From NCBI RefSeq assembly GCF_014200495.1, contig NZ_JACHBY010000004.1:372001-436000 (forward strand): DNA of 64,000 nt, in the 5' to 3' direction. The position numbers and the translations under genes are program-made. The notes below the pieces were generated by a model. That model had not been told where the DNA came from. It did no database searches and saw only the letters and a program-made list of their open reading frames with translations. Every line of letters starts with the position of its first letter. Positions within the stretch are counted from its first letter, which is position 1. Shown piece by piece: positions 8,461 through 17,164 of the stretch. The stretch comes from Mucilaginibacter geliditolerans (lineage in GTDB: Bacteria > Bacteroidota > Bacteroidia > Sphingobacteriales > Sphingobacteriaceae).

Positions 8461-9228
8461 ATGAAGATAATTACCTATAACGTAAATGGCATACGATCAG
8501 CAATAAACAAAGACTGGCTGGCCTGGCTGCAGGCTACTGATGCTGATGTGGTTTGTTTGCAGGAGATAAAAGCAACAAAGGAAGATGTAGCCGACCTGCT
8601 GCTAGTAGAGCAATTAGGCTATGAGCATTATTGGTTCCCTGCTGAGAAAAAGGGTTACAGCGGTACAGCCATTTTCACTAAACGTACCCCAAATCGCATT
8701 GAGTATGGCTGCGGTATACCTGACTTTGACCGTGAGGGCCGTTGTATCCGGGTTGATTTTGATGAGGTATCGGTAATGAGCGTGTACTTCCCGTCGGGCT
8801 CAAGCGGCGATGAGCGGCAGATATTCAAATACCGTTTTCTGGATGAGTTTGGCAAATACCTGACTTTGCTTAAAGCCACTTACCCTAAACTGGTGATCTG
8901 CGGCGATTATAATATTTGCCACAGGCCAATTGATATCCATAACCCAAAATCAAACGCCAACTCATCAGGCTTTTTGCCCGAGGAGCGCGAATGGATGGAG
9001 AACTTCATTGAATCAGGTTTTGTGGATACCTTCCGCCATATGAACAAGGAACCGCATAACTATACCTGGTGGAGTTTCCGCGCCAATGCCCGCGCCAAGA
9101 ACCTGGGCTGGCGTATTGATTATGCCATGGCCAGTAAGGAGCTTACCGATAACATTAAACGCGCGGCCATCCTGCCCGAAGCCCGGCATTCCGATCATTG
9201 CCCGGTGTTGCTGGAGCTGGAGTTTTAG
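8461..9228 (+). CDS. xth: Exodeoxyribonuclease III
   Basis: Apurinic/apyrimidinic endonuclease and 3'-5' exonuclease of base excision repair. 255 aa, the usual family length. Visible catalytic residues: Asn7 (TYNVNG), Glu35 (LQEIKA), the GDYN motif with Asp149 and Asn151, and the C-terminal HSDHCPV with Asp245 and His246. RIDYAMAS precedes the last motif, as in ExoIII. It stands alone between two palindromic repeats, with no obvious operon partner. Confidence 0.95.
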   Translation: MKIITYNVNGIRSAINKDWLAWLQATDADVVCLQEIKATKEDVADLLLVEQLGYEHYWFPAEKKGYSGTAIFTKRTPNRIEYGCGIPDFDREGRCIRVDFDEVSVMSVYFPSGSSGDERQIFKYRFLDEFGKYLTLLKATYPKLVICGDYNICHRPIDIHNPKSNANSSGFLPEEREWMENFIESGFVDTFRHMNKEPHNYTWWSFRANARAKNLGWRIDYAMASKELTDNIKRAAILPEARHSDHCPVLLELEF

Positions 9229-9230
9229 GT

Positions 9231-9270
9231 GTGCCACGGTACACATGAAACATGCGGAACGCGTGGCACA
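9231..9270. repeat. Hairpin after the exonuclease III gene
   Basis: TGTGCCACG ... CGTGGCACA form a 9-bp perfect stem around a 22-nt loop, starting 2 nt after the stop codon. No T run follows; possible terminator or mRNA-end structure. Confidence 0.5.
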
Positions 9271-9298
9271 GTGTGACACACAGATATTTTATATATTC

Positions 9299-9388
9299 CA
9301 TGTCATTGCGAGGAGGAACGACGAAGCAACCTCGTCGCGTTTAATATATAAGCGACGAGGTTGCCACGCTATCGCTCGCAATGACATG
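9299..9388. repeat. Palindromic repeat, GTCATTGCGAGGAGGAAC family, copy 1
   Basis: Outer arms CATGTCATTGCGAG / CTCGCAATGACATG, inner arms CTCGTCGC / GCGACGAG around an AT-rich loop. Nearly identical in its core to 18734-18824 but with different outer flanks. Confidence 0.85.
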
Positions 9389-9411
9389 TTTTATAAAATC
9401 TCATATCAAAC

Positions 9412-9442
9412 AAAAAGAGCTCCCAAAACCGGAAGCTCTTTT
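9412..9442 (-). terminator. Bidirectional terminator downstream of efp
   Basis: AAAAAGAGCT...AAGCTCTTTT pairs with an 11-nt loop and A/T runs on both sides. It lies 46 nt after the efp stop codon on the minus strand and can also serve the plus strand. Confidence 0.75.
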
Positions 9443-9487
9443 CAAATATGCTTATCATTCCCCCTTCAGGGGGTTAGGGGGCTGTAT

Positions 9488-10051
9488 TTAGTTTTTCACT
9501 CTTTCCACATAACTCCCGGTTGTGGTATCGACCTTAACTTTATCGCCAATGTTGATGAACAACGGAACCTTTATTTCGGCACCGGTTTCAACGGTTGCAT
9601 TTTTTAACGCGCCGGTTGAGGTATCGCCTTTTACAGCTGGCTCAGTATATGTAATTTCCAGTTCAGCTGACCCCGGGATCTGACCCATAATAGGCTCTTC
9701 GCTTTCAAAGGCTACAATTACATTCATACCTTCCTTCAGGAATTTAACGGCGGTGCCAAATAAACGTTTGGGTACATTATGCTGATCGTAGGTTGAGTTA
9801 TCCATTACTACTAATGCATCACCATCCTCATATAAATATTGGTAATCGCTGGTTTCAACGCGGGCTATATCAACCTCTTCATCCGTACGGAAACGGTATT
9901 CAACCAATTTGCCTGATTTTACGTTACGCATACGTGCCTGGTAAAATGCACGTAAATTGCCTGGGGTGCGGTGTAAAAACTCTTCCACCTGTACTAACTC
10001 GCCGTTGAAGCGAAGTATGTTACCATTCTTTACATCTGATGCCTTAGCCAT
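9488..10051 (-). CDS. efp: Translation elongation factor P
   Basis: Binds between the P and E sites and relieves ribosome stalling at polyproline. 187 aa with the three OB/KOW-like domains expected. The domain I loop tip reads HRTPGNLRAFYQ. Aligned with the PGKGQAF loop of E. coli EF-P, Asn32 occupies the position of the modified Lys34, so neither beta-lysylation nor Arg-rhamnosylation is possible at that exact residue; Arg34 lies two residues further. No EpmA or EarP gene is near. A perfect -7 box lies upstream at 10070-10077. Confidence 0.95.
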   Translation of the reverse strand: MAKASDVKNGNILRFNGELVQVEEFLHRTPGNLRAFYQARMRNVKSGKLVEYRFRTDEEVDIARVETSDYQYLYEDGDALVVMDNSTYDQHNVPKRLFGTAVKFLKEGMNVIVAFESEEPIMGQIPGSAELEITYTEPAVKGDTSTGALKNATVETGAEIKVPLFINIGDKVKVDTTTGSYVERVKN

Positions 10052-10069
10052 AATTCAATTATTGAGGCG

Positions 10070-10077
10070 CAAACTTA
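10070..10077 (-). promoter_or_regulatory. -7 promoter box of efp
   Basis: Minus-strand TAAGTTTG matches TAnnTTTG exactly and lies 18 nt before the efp start codon. Confidence 0.6.
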
Positions 10078-10105
10078 GGGACTTAAGGGCAAAGAAACAA
10101 GAGCT

Positions 10106-10240
10106 TAGTTGATTGAGTGAGTGGTTGATTCGGTTGATTGAGTTATAAGAAAAGGTATTATATTAAATTAGGTTGACCCGGCGGTAAACAGTTGTTTAAA
10201 ACTACTCACCCAATCAACCTAATCTAACTTAATCAACTAC
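10106..10240. repeat. Low-complexity imperfect palindrome reaching the alcohol dehydrogenase stop codon
   Basis: The left part iterates GGTTGATT/GATTGAG and the right part carries the complementary AATCAACC/AATCAACT words. The right arm ends at 10240 and includes the stop codon (10237-10239) of the minus-strand dehydrogenase gene. Confidence 0.6.
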
Positions 10241-11280
10241 AAAGTAGCTATATCAATCACAAAACGGTAACGAACGTCACCTTTTTGCATGCGCTCGTAA
10301 GCGGTGGTAATATCTTTTATGTCGATCATTTCAATATCTGATACAATATTGTGTTCGGCACAAAAATCAAGCATTTCCTGAGTTTCAGCTAAGCCGCCAA
10401 TACCTGATCCTGCTAAACTTTTTCTGCCACCCAATAAACTGAAAGCATGTATGCTTGCCGGTTCAGGCGGGACACCAACACAGATATGTACACCATTGGT
10501 CCGCAATAGGCCCAGGTACATATTAAAATCATGTGGTGCCGATACGGTATCCAGTATGAAATCAAATGAGTTTTTAGCTGCTTTAATCTGCTCTGGGTCG
10601 CTGGTTACCACAAAGTGATGGGCACCTAATGCTTTTGCATCAGCTTCTTTTTTAGGCGAGGTACTTAATACAGTAACCTCTGCACCAAAAGCAACACCAA
10701 ATTTAACAGCCATGTGGCCTAAACCACCCAAACCTAATACGGCCAGTTTGTGGCCTTTGCCAACTTTCCAGTGCCTTAATGGCGAGTAGGTAGTGATACC
10801 CGCGCAAAGTAAAGGTGCTGTAGCAGCCAGATCAAGTTTTTCTGAAATGTGCAGGGTGAAATCTTCATTCACCACAATGCTGTTTGAGTAACCACCGTAA
10901 GTTGGGGTTTTATGGTCCTGCTCTAAACCGTTATAGGTTTGTGAACTGCCATTTAAGCAATATTGTTCCAGGTCCTGTGCGCAGTTTTCGCAATGGCGGC
11001 ATGAATCAACCAAACATCCGGTTCCGGCAAGGTCGCCGACTTTAAATTTGGTTACATGGCTGCCCACTTTTACAACACGGCCAACAATTTCATGCCCCGG
11101 TACCATCGGGAATATACCCGGGAACCAGTCGTTTTTTATCTGGTGAAGATCAGAGTGGCAAACGCCACAAAATAAAATATCAAATTGCACATCGTGCGGA
11201 CCAACATCCCGTCTTTCAAAATTCCAGGGAGCAAGGTCAGTTTCCGGCGTTTGCGCGGCATATCCTTTAACAGGTATCAT
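10237..11280 (-). CDS. Zinc-dependent NAD(P) alcohol/aldehyde reductase (cinnamyl alcohol dehydrogenase-like, YahK type)
   Basis: Medium-chain dehydrogenase/reductase of 347 aa. Catalytic zinc ligands are seen in GVCHSD (Cys41) and GHE (His63, Glu64); structural zinc ligands are Cys94, Cys97, Cys100 and Cys108. The Rossmann motif is GLGGLGHMA near 176-184. The full pattern with DNYxx-like C-terminal YRFVID fits the CAD/YahK subfamily, which reduces broad aldehydes with NADPH. Single gene; the stop codon lies in a palindromic repeat arm. Confidence 0.9.
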   Translation of the reverse strand: MIPVKGYAAQTPETDLAPWNFERRDVGPHDVQFDILFCGVCHSDLHQIKNDWFPGIFPMVPGHEIVGRVVKVGSHVTKFKVGDLAGTGCLVDSCRHCENCAQDLEQYCLNGSSQTYNGLEQDHKTPTYGGYSNSIVVNEDFTLHISEKLDLAATAPLLCAGITTYSPLRHWKVGKGHKLAVLGLGGLGHMAVKFGVAFGAEVTVLSTSPKKEADAKALGAHHFVVTSDPEQIKAAKNSFDFILDTVSAPHDFNMYLGLLRTNGVHICVGVPPEPASIHAFSLLGGRKSLAGSGIGGLAETQEMLDFCAEHNIVSDIEMIDIKDITTAYERMQKGDVRYRFVIDIATL

Positions 11281-11372
11281 AGGTAAGTCTTTTTAGTTTT
11301 TTACGAAGATAGGGGATTTATGATGGTAGTGTAAATTGCAAATTGTTGGTGTAATGCAATTTTTACTTCCCC

Positions 11373-11478
11373 GTCATCCCGAACTTGTTTCGGGATCTCA
11401 CAGGACATGCCGCTAAGTAAGCGTACCTTATAAGTTCATCACTAAGCAAGTGAGGTGCTGAAACAAGTTCAGCATGAC
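11373..11478. repeat. Palindromic repeat, GTCATGCTGAACTTGTTTCAG family, copy 1
   Basis: Left arm GTCATCCCGAACTTGTTTCGG and right arm CTGAAACAAGTTCAGCATGAC are near-complementary. A copy in the opposite orientation lies at 26265-26370. Confidence 0.8.
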
Positions 11479-11493
11479 ATTATCTTTTTGATA

Positions 11494-12111
11494 TTAACTC
11501 TTATAATCCGAAATATTCAACTCATGCCCGCAAAAACTATACTCATGCGGTTGGTTGGAGCAAATGATGGTAAGCCGGTTAAGCGCGAATTTTTGTACTA
11601 AACTTAAATACCATTCCACACCCTGGGCATCAAGGTTGCTGGTTGGTTCATCAAGCATTAAGATGGGGGTATCGGAGCAAAAGGCCAGGGCCAGTTTAAG
11701 CCGCTGTTTCATGCCCGATGAAAAATAACGGATGAGTTTATTGGCATTGCCGTGCATATTCAGTACATCAATAACCGCGGTTTTATCCATTCCGGATTTG
11801 TAAGCCTTAAACTTAAAGTGAAAATCGATCATCTCGGTCAGCGTAAATTCCTCTATCAGTTCAAGATAGGGGGCGGCCAGACTAAGCTTCTGAAATATAT
11901 TTTCAGGCTCAATAGCTGCCCCGTCAAAATTATAGGTAATAGTGCCAACAGAGGGCGACAAGCTGCCATTCACCACCTGGAACAAGGTTGATTTACCCGA
12001 ACCATTTGGCCCGAGTATAGCATAGCTTTCGCCGATGGTAAAGTTATAGTCAATCCCCCGGAAGATCCAGTCGCGGTTAAAACGTCGGCCTATGTTTTGG
12101 AGGGTGATCAT
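11494..12111 (-). CDS. ABC transporter ATP-binding protein, single domain
   Basis: 205-aa ATPase with Walker A GPNGSGKST (34-42), signature SSGMKQR (131-137), Walker B ILMLDEP (149-155) and a SNLD D-loop. The signature is SSGMK rather than LSGGQ, as in CcmA-like and NatA-like exporters. No permease gene is adjacent; the gene trails the lipid A block in the same direction, an arrangement I recognise from related genomes. Transported substrate unknown. The signature sequence and short length make a role in export, rather than import, more likely. Confidence 0.85.
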   Translation of the reverse strand: MITLQNIGRRFNRDWIFRGIDYNFTIGESYAILGPNGSGKSTLFQVVNGSLSPSVGTITYNFDGAAIEPENIFQKLSLAAPYLELIEEFTLTEMIDFHFKFKAYKSGMDKTAVIDVLNMHGNANKLIRYFSSGMKQRLKLALAFCSDTPILMLDEPTSNLDAQGVEWYLSLVQKFALNRLTIICSNQPHEYSFCGHELNISDYKS

Positions 12112-12120
12112 GAACCGGGA

Positions 12121-12240
12121 TTTATTTGATTTGAAAGATTGACAGGATGCAAACCAGAATTAAACGGATTTATAAGATTGACAGGATAATAAACCTTGAC
12201 TAACATCGTGAAAATCTTTCAAATCCAACAAATCCTGCTT
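12121..12240. repeat. Low-complexity imperfect palindrome overlapping the lpxA stop codon
   Basis: AAGATTGACAGGAT occurs twice (near 12136 and 12175). The right part carries the complementary words AAATCTTTCAAATCC and AAATCCTG and runs into the lpxA stop codon at 12239-12241. Confidence 0.6.
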
Positions 12241-13024
12241 ACGAATTCCCAAACCCCTTCATAATACCACGTTGCGAGTTCTGTACAAAGTTGATGATCT
12301 CATCCCGCTCAACGGTTGGGTTAAATTCAGCTTCGATAATATCCAGCGCTTTGGTGATGTTGTATTTTTTGAGGAAGATGATACGGTAAATTTCCTGTAT
12401 CTCGTTGATGGTTTCAGCCGAGAAGCCTCTGCGCCTTAAACCAACAGAGTTGATACCGATGTAAGATAATGGCTCCCTGCCAGCCTTGGTAAACGGGGGG
12501 ACATCCTTACGTACCAACGAGCCGCCGGATACCATACAATGCGCGCCAATCTCAACAAACTGGTGTACTGCCGATGTGCCGCCAATAAAAGCGTGGTCAT
12601 ATATATTAATGTGGCCGGCAAGCTGTACCGCGTTGGCAATAATTACATTATCGCCGATGATACAATCGTGCGCTACGTGTACATAGGCCATTAAAAGGCA
12701 ATTGCTGCCAATGGTAGTGGTGTTTTTATCAAGCGCGGTACCGCGGTTAAGGGTTACGCATTCGCGGATAACAGTATTATCGCCTATAGTAACTGTACTT
12801 GGCTCGCCGCGGTATTTCAGATCCTGAGGTGGAGCAGACACAACCGCTCCGGGGAATATACGGCAGTTTTTGCCGATGCGGGCTCCATCCATTATTACGG
12901 AATTTGAACCTATCCATGTGCCTTCACCAATTTCAACATCCTTGTGGATGGTAACAAATGGTTCAATTACTACGTTATCGGCTATTTTAGCCTGCGGGTG
13001 GATATATGCAAGTGGTTGGATCAT
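12239..13024 (-). CDS. lpxA: UDP-N-acetylglucosamine O-acyltransferase
   Basis: First step of lipid A synthesis: transfers 3-hydroxyacyl from ACP to UDP-GlcNAc in the cytoplasm. 261 aa, left-handed beta-helix of hexapeptide repeats, then an alpha-helical C-terminus. Catalytic His119 sits in MAYVHVAHD, and SAPPQDLKYRGE is typical of LpxA. The start codon overlaps the lpxC/fabZ stop codon by 4 nt, so translation is probably coupled. Confidence 0.95.
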   Translation of the reverse strand: MIQPLAYIHPQAKIADNVVIEPFVTIHKDVEIGEGTWIGSNSVIMDGARIGKNCRIFPGAVVSAPPQDLKYRGEPSTVTIGDNTVIRECVTLNRGTALDKNTTTIGSNCLLMAYVHVAHDCIIGDNVIIANAVQLAGHINIYDHAFIGGTSAVHQFVEIGAHCMVSGGSLVRKDVPPFTKAGREPLSYIGINSVGLRRRGFSAETINEIQEIYRIIFLKKYNITKALDIIEAEFNPTVERDEIINFVQNSQRGIMKGFGNS

Positions 13025-14427
13025 GCTTCGTTACCTTTTACTTTTACTATTTGAGCCATTAATTCAGCTTCAACAACAACACGGTCGCCAACCATGCCAA
13101 TACCTTTCATTTGTGCAATACCCCGGCGAATTGGTGAGGTAAGGTCGCAATAATACACAATTGTATCACCCGGAACCACCTTGCTCTTAAACCTGGCGTT
13201 CTCTATCTTTAAAAACAGGGTCAGGTAGTTTTCAGGATCGGGTACGGTTTTCAGCACCAATATGCCACCTGTTTGTACCATGCCCTCTATCTGCAATACA
13301 CCCGGAAATATCGGCGCCTCGGGAAAATGGCCCCTGAACAATTCCTCGTTCATGGTTACATTTTTTATGCCGATAACATGTGTTTTTGATAGCTCCATTA
13401 TCTTATCGATCATCAAAAACGGCTGCCTGTGCGGCAATATCGCCATTATATCAACGGTATCTAACACAGGTGTAGCATTCGGGTCGTATTTCTTTAAACG
13501 CCTTTTGCCTTTATCTTTTTTTATTAAGGCCTTTATTTTTTTGGCGAAAGCAACATTGGCGGCATGGCCTGGTCTTGCTGCCATAATATGGCCTTTTAGC
13601 GGTGTGCCAACTAATGCAAGGTCGCCAATCATATCTAAAAGTTTGTGGCGTGCCGGCTCATTCTGATAACGCAGATCAATATTATTTAATATGCCCTGTG
13701 GTGCAACTTTTATATCCTTGCGGTTAAATATCTTAGCTAAGTGAGCAAGCTCTTCTTCGTCAACGTCTTTATCAACCACAACAATAGCGTTGTTCAAATC
13801 ACCACCTTTTATAAGGTCATGTTGCAACAGCATCTCTAATTCATGCAAAAAGCAAAAAGTACGGCATGATGCTATCTCCTTAACAAATTCTGATATGGTA
13901 GATATACTGGCATGCTGGCTGCCCAATACATGCGAGTTATAATCAACCATACAAGTAAAGCGGTAATCATCAAGCGGCATGGCTACCATTTCAACCTTGC
14001 GATCGGGCTCGGTGTAATGAATGTTATATGGGATGTGGAAATATTCTTTGTCAGCTTCCTGGTCTTCAAAACCGGTGTTGGTTATGGCATCAATAAATTT
14101 TATAGAGCTGCCATCCATAATAGGCGTTTCCGGTCCGTCCAGATCTATCAGCACATTATCAACTTCTAAACCTACCAGCGCGGCCAATACGTGTTCAATA
14201 GTACTTACGCTGGCACCATTTTGGGTGATGGTGGTTCCGCGTGAAGTATCGGTAACATTATCAACATCAGCATCAATAATTGGCTGTCCCGGCAAATCAA
14301 CCCTTCTGAATTTATACCCGTGATCTTCTTCAGCGGGATGAAAGGTCATAGTAACGCTTTCGCCGGTATGCAAGCCGGTGCCCGATACCGATACAGGCGC
14401 TTTAATAGTTCTCTGTTTTACGTTCAT
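13021..14427 (-). CDS. lpxC/fabZ: Bifunctional UDP-3-O-acyl-N-acetylglucosamine deacetylase / 3-hydroxyacyl-ACP dehydratase
   Basis: Fusion of two enzymes, normal for Bacteroidota. LpxC domain about 1-305: zinc ligands His79 (STIEHVLAAL), His261 and Asp265 (HKLLDMIGD), with a GHIMAARPGHA segment near 279-289. FabZ domain about 325-468: ILPHRQPFLMID, then catalytic His367 in GHFPEAPIFPG and Glu381. LpxC commits lipid A synthesis, while FabZ feeds the same acyl-ACP pool into fatty acid elongation. 468 aa. A palindromic repeat separates it from lpxD upstream; lpxA follows with a 4-nt overlap. Confidence 0.96.
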   Translation of the reverse strand: MNVKQRTIKAPVSVSGTGLHTGESVTMTFHPAEEDHGYKFRRVDLPGQPIIDADVDNVTDTSRGTTITQNGASVSTIEHVLAALVGLEVDNVLIDLDGPETPIMDGSSIKFIDAITNTGFEDQEADKEYFHIPYNIHYTEPDRKVEMVAMPLDDYRFTCMVDYNSHVLGSQHASISTISEFVKEIASCRTFCFLHELEMLLQHDLIKGGDLNNAIVVVDKDVDEEELAHLAKIFNRKDIKVAPQGILNNIDLRYQNEPARHKLLDMIGDLALVGTPLKGHIMAARPGHAANVAFAKKIKALIKKDKGKRRLKKYDPNATPVLDTVDIMAILPHRQPFLMIDKIMELSKTHVIGIKNVTMNEELFRGHFPEAPIFPGVLQIEGMVQTGGILVLKTVPDPENYLTLFLKIENARFKSKVVPGDTIVYYCDLTSPIRRGIAQMKGIGMVGDRVVVEAELMAQIVKVKGNEA

Positions 14428-14437
14428 CTTTTAATTA

Positions 14438-14582
14438 GTTCATTGGTTCAATGGTTCATTAGTTCATTGGTACTTGTTGGGTAAACAATCCATTAACCTA
14501 AATCAACTTTATTCACTCGCTCATGTCCAGTGTACCCGCTATGCTAATACCAATGAACTAATGAACCAGTGAACTATTGAAC
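14438..14582. repeat. Imperfect palindrome between lpxD and lpxC/fabZ, overlapping the lpxD stop codon
   Basis: The left arm (14438-14472) iterates GTTCATTGGT and GGTTCATTAG; the right arm (14548-14582) holds the complementary ACCAATGAAC and CTAATGAACC. The right arm covers the last codons and stop (14574-14576) of lpxD, so this long hairpin lies inside a presumptive operon. Confidence 0.7.
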
Positions 14583-15614
14583 ACTTCTTAGTCCTGCAAT
14601 TATTTTTTCTAATTCTATAACCTTTTTCTCCAGTTCGGGCAAACGGGCCAGTACTACCTGCGAGCGCATGTGCTCGCTATATGGTGATGCGGGTGAACCT
14701 GCCCATTTTTGGCCTTCTTCCTTTATGGAACGGCTTAAGCCCGTTTTAGCCTGCAATTGCGTTCCGTTTGGGATGTTTATATGCCCTACAATGCCTGCCT
14801 GCCCGCCTATGATCACGTTTTTGCCCACCTTTGTACTGCCGGATATTCCTGTTTGCGCGGCTACAACTGTATTCTCATCAATCTCCACATTGTGCGCTAT
14901 CTGTATTAAATTATCCAGCTTAACACCCTTACGGATGATGGTTGATCCCATGGTGGCCCTGTCAACCGTAGTATTAGCGCCTATTTCCACGTTATCTTCT
15001 ATAACTACATTACCTATCTGACTTATTTTCTGATAGCTGCCATCACCCGTTGGGGCAAAGCCAAAGCCATCGCCGCCAATTACAGCGCCTGAATGGATAA
15101 TAATATCGTTGCCTATTTTGCAGTCGAAATAAACTTTAACCCCAGAAAAAAAAGTAACATTGTTGCCAATGGTCACATTATCTGCAATGTAACAGTTAGG
15201 GTAAATTCTGCTGTTATTGCCAATAGTAACATTAGGGCCTATATAGGCAAACGCGCCTATGTAAACATTTTCACCAATTTTTGCTGATGGATGTATAAAG
15301 CTGGGCTGTTCAATACCGGTTTTGTTTAGTTTGATCTTGTTATAAAGATCAAGCAATACGGTAATAGCCGAGTAAGCATTAGGCACACGTATAAGGGTTG
15401 CCTTTACCGGCTCGGCAAGCTGATAATCATCATTAACAATAACTATCGACGCATCGGTAGTATAAAGGTACTGCTCATACTTTGGGTTAGCCAAAAATGA
15501 CAGAGAACCCGCAGTGGCTTCTTCTATTTTAGCTAGCTGACTAACTGATACTGTTGCATCGCCTTCAACCTTTCCGTTAAGCAATGAGCCTATTTCTTGT
15601 GCAGTAAATTGCAT
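14574..15614 (-). CDS. lpxD: UDP-3-O-(3-hydroxyacyl)glucosamine N-acyltransferase
   Basis: Third step of lipid A synthesis. 346 aa: N-terminal uridine-binding domain (1-100, SLSFLANPKYEQYLYTT), hexapeptide beta-helix with catalytic His in IQIAHNVEI, and a C-terminal helix. A textbook promoter precedes it: TTTG (15649-15646), 19 nt, TAAATTTG (15626-15619), only 4 nt before the ATG, which predicts a leaderless transcript. The last codons lie in a repeat arm. Confidence 0.95.
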   Translation of the reverse strand: MQFTAQEIGSLLNGKVEGDATVSVSQLAKIEEATAGSLSFLANPKYEQYLYTTDASIVIVNDDYQLAEPVKATLIRVPNAYSAITVLLDLYNKIKLNKTGIEQPSFIHPSAKIGENVYIGAFAYIGPNVTIGNNSRIYPNCYIADNVTIGNNVTFFSGVKVYFDCKIGNDIIIHSGAVIGGDGFGFAPTGDGSYQKISQIGNVVIEDNVEIGANTTVDRATMGSTIIRKGVKLDNLIQIAHNVEIDENTVVAAQTGISGSTKVGKNVIIGGQAGIVGHINIPNGTQLQAKTGLSRSIKEEGQKWAGSPASPYSEHMRSQVVLARLPELEKKVIELEKIIAGLRSVQ

Positions 15615-15618
15615 CCGA

Positions 15619-15649
15619 CAAATTTAAATGTTAAAACTAAAGCAGCAAA
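15619..15649 (-). promoter_or_regulatory. Consensus Bacteroidota promoter of lpxD, predicting a leaderless mRNA
   Basis: Minus strand: -33 TTTG (15649-15646), 19-nt spacer, -7 TAAATTTG (15626-15619), then 4 nt to the ATG at 15614. Transcription from this promoter would start at or next to the start codon. Confidence 0.7.
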
Positions 15650-15726
15650 TATATAATTGGTTGATTATGTTGGTTAATAAGCGCTTAATTAATCTGCTTA
15701 AAATTCATAAATCATATAGTCAAAGC

Positions 15727-16956
15727 TTAATCAATCAGTTCTTTATGATAGCAAAGTATATATTTTTTAACAGTTTTTTTCAGCGCTTCCAAATTTGAAT
15801 TATCGCTGGCCGCTGTAATATCCTTCACAGTTCCGTTCTTCATGAGTATAAGTATGCTGCCATCGCCTGTTTTATAGGCATTGTTACGCACCTCATCGGT
15901 AAACACAAAGTACGATGCCTCGTACTCACTTATCCCATACTTCTTAACGGCTTTTTTGGTTAATTCGTTTACGAATGCCTCATCAGGCATTTCGTTGGTA
16001 ATATCGGCATGGTACAGGTTTCGGTGTACCAGGTCGCGGCATAATTGCGCCAGTACAAAATCCTTGCTGCCAGCCCATATTTTTACCGCTGCCATAATAT
16101 CCGTATCATCAAGCCCGGCAAAAGTCTCCAAATTATCACCCTCCGTCATAAACAGCTGGTTATTGATGGTATTTACCAGGAAATGGTTTAACGCAGGTGT
16201 ACAAAAAAGTTCTTCCCTGGTTAAGGCCAGTTCCTTTGCGCGTTTTAAAATTTTGCTCAATAATTGCTCCCCCGCTATTACTGTTTTATGCAGGTATACC
16301 TGCCAGTACATCAGCCTGCGGGCAATCAAAAACTTCTCTATCGAGTATATGCCTTTTTCCTCCACCACAATATGGTCATCAACCACGTTCAGCATCTTAA
16401 TAATACGGTCGGAGCTAATCACACCCTCTGATACCCCGGTGAAAAAGCTGTCCCTGTTCAAATAATCCAGTCTATCCATATCAAGCTGACTGGATACTAA
16501 CTGATGCAGGAAGTTTTTATGATACGTTCCGTTAAATATTTCTATCGCCATAGCTAAGCGGCCATCAAACTGTTTGTTGAGTTCGTTCATCAGCATTACA
16601 GAAATATCCTCGTGCCAAACACCCTCAATTATAGCCTGCTCCAGCGCGTGCGAGAATGGTCCGTGCCCAATATCGTGTAATAATATAGCAACGGTAACGG
16701 CTTCTTCTTCGGCCTGGGTTATTTGCTGGCCCTTATAGCGCAGTGTCTCAATGGCCAGGCTCATTAGGTGCATAGCCCCCAACGCATGATGAAAGCGGGT
16801 ATGCAGCGCGCCGGGATAAACAAGGTGGGTCATGCCCAATTGTTTGATATACCTCAAGCGCTGAAAGTAACGGTGCTCTATAAGATCGAAAGCCAGGTCA
16901 TTAGGAATACTGATGAAACCATATACCGGATCGTTTATTATTTTCTTTTTATTCAA
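15727..16956 (-). CDS. HD superfamily phosphohydrolase (dGTPase-like)
   Basis: 409-aa metal-dependent phosphohydrolase. HD motif: RFHHALG (His56/57), then LLHDIGHGPFSH with His94-Asp95 and His102. Resembles the SAMHD1/dNTPase-like group, but substrate cannot be deduced. It sits at the head of the lipid A block, an order I recognise from related Bacteroidota. A near-consensus -7 box (TACCTTTA, 16997-16990) lies 33 nt before the start. Confidence 0.85.
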   Translation of the reverse strand: MNKKKIINDPVYGFISIPNDLAFDLIEHRYFQRLRYIKQLGMTHLVYPGALHTRFHHALGAMHLMSLAIETLRYKGQQITQAEEEAVTVAILLHDIGHGPFSHALEQAIIEGVWHEDISVMLMNELNKQFDGRLAMAIEIFNGTYHKNFLHQLVSSQLDMDRLDYLNRDSFFTGVSEGVISSDRIIKMLNVVDDHIVVEEKGIYSIEKFLIARRLMYWQVYLHKTVIAGEQLLSKILKRAKELALTREELFCTPALNHFLVNTINNQLFMTEGDNLETFAGLDDTDIMAAVKIWAGSKDFVLAQLCRDLVHRNLYHADITNEMPDEAFVNELTKKAVKKYGISEYEASYFVFTDEVRNNAYKTGDGSILILMKNGTVKDITAASDNSNLEALKKTVKKYILCYHKELID

Positions 16957-16989
16957 TGTATTATAATATACTGGTACAAAAATGTGAAG

Positions 16990-16997
16990 TAAAGGTA
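16990..16997 (-). promoter_or_regulatory. Near-consensus -7 box of the HD phosphohydrolase gene
   Basis: Minus-strand TACCTTTA differs from TAnnTTTG at the last base and lies 33 nt before the ATG at 16956. It shares the 208-nt divergent gap with the porX promoter. Confidence 0.4.
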
Positions 16998-17164
16998 CAA
17001 CCCGTGTCGTATATTTGTTAAAATTTTGTTAATACCTTTAAAAACAACAACAATTATCTCCCTTTAAGGTTATAGTTGTCTGAATCCGGCATATCGGGAT
17101 AAATTAACATACCTTAGTTAATTATAAATCTGATCTGATACTGGTTCATTATTAAATATATATC

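Noticed and set aside
9299..9388. CATG and AATT flanks of the two GTCATTGCGAG copies as target-site duplications
   Set aside because: Both tetramers are self-complementary, so they cannot be told apart from extended hairpin arms; empty-site comparison would be needed.
9086..9607. 173-codon open frame on the plus strand
   Set aside because: It overlaps exonuclease III in another frame, passes through a palindromic repeat and enters efp.
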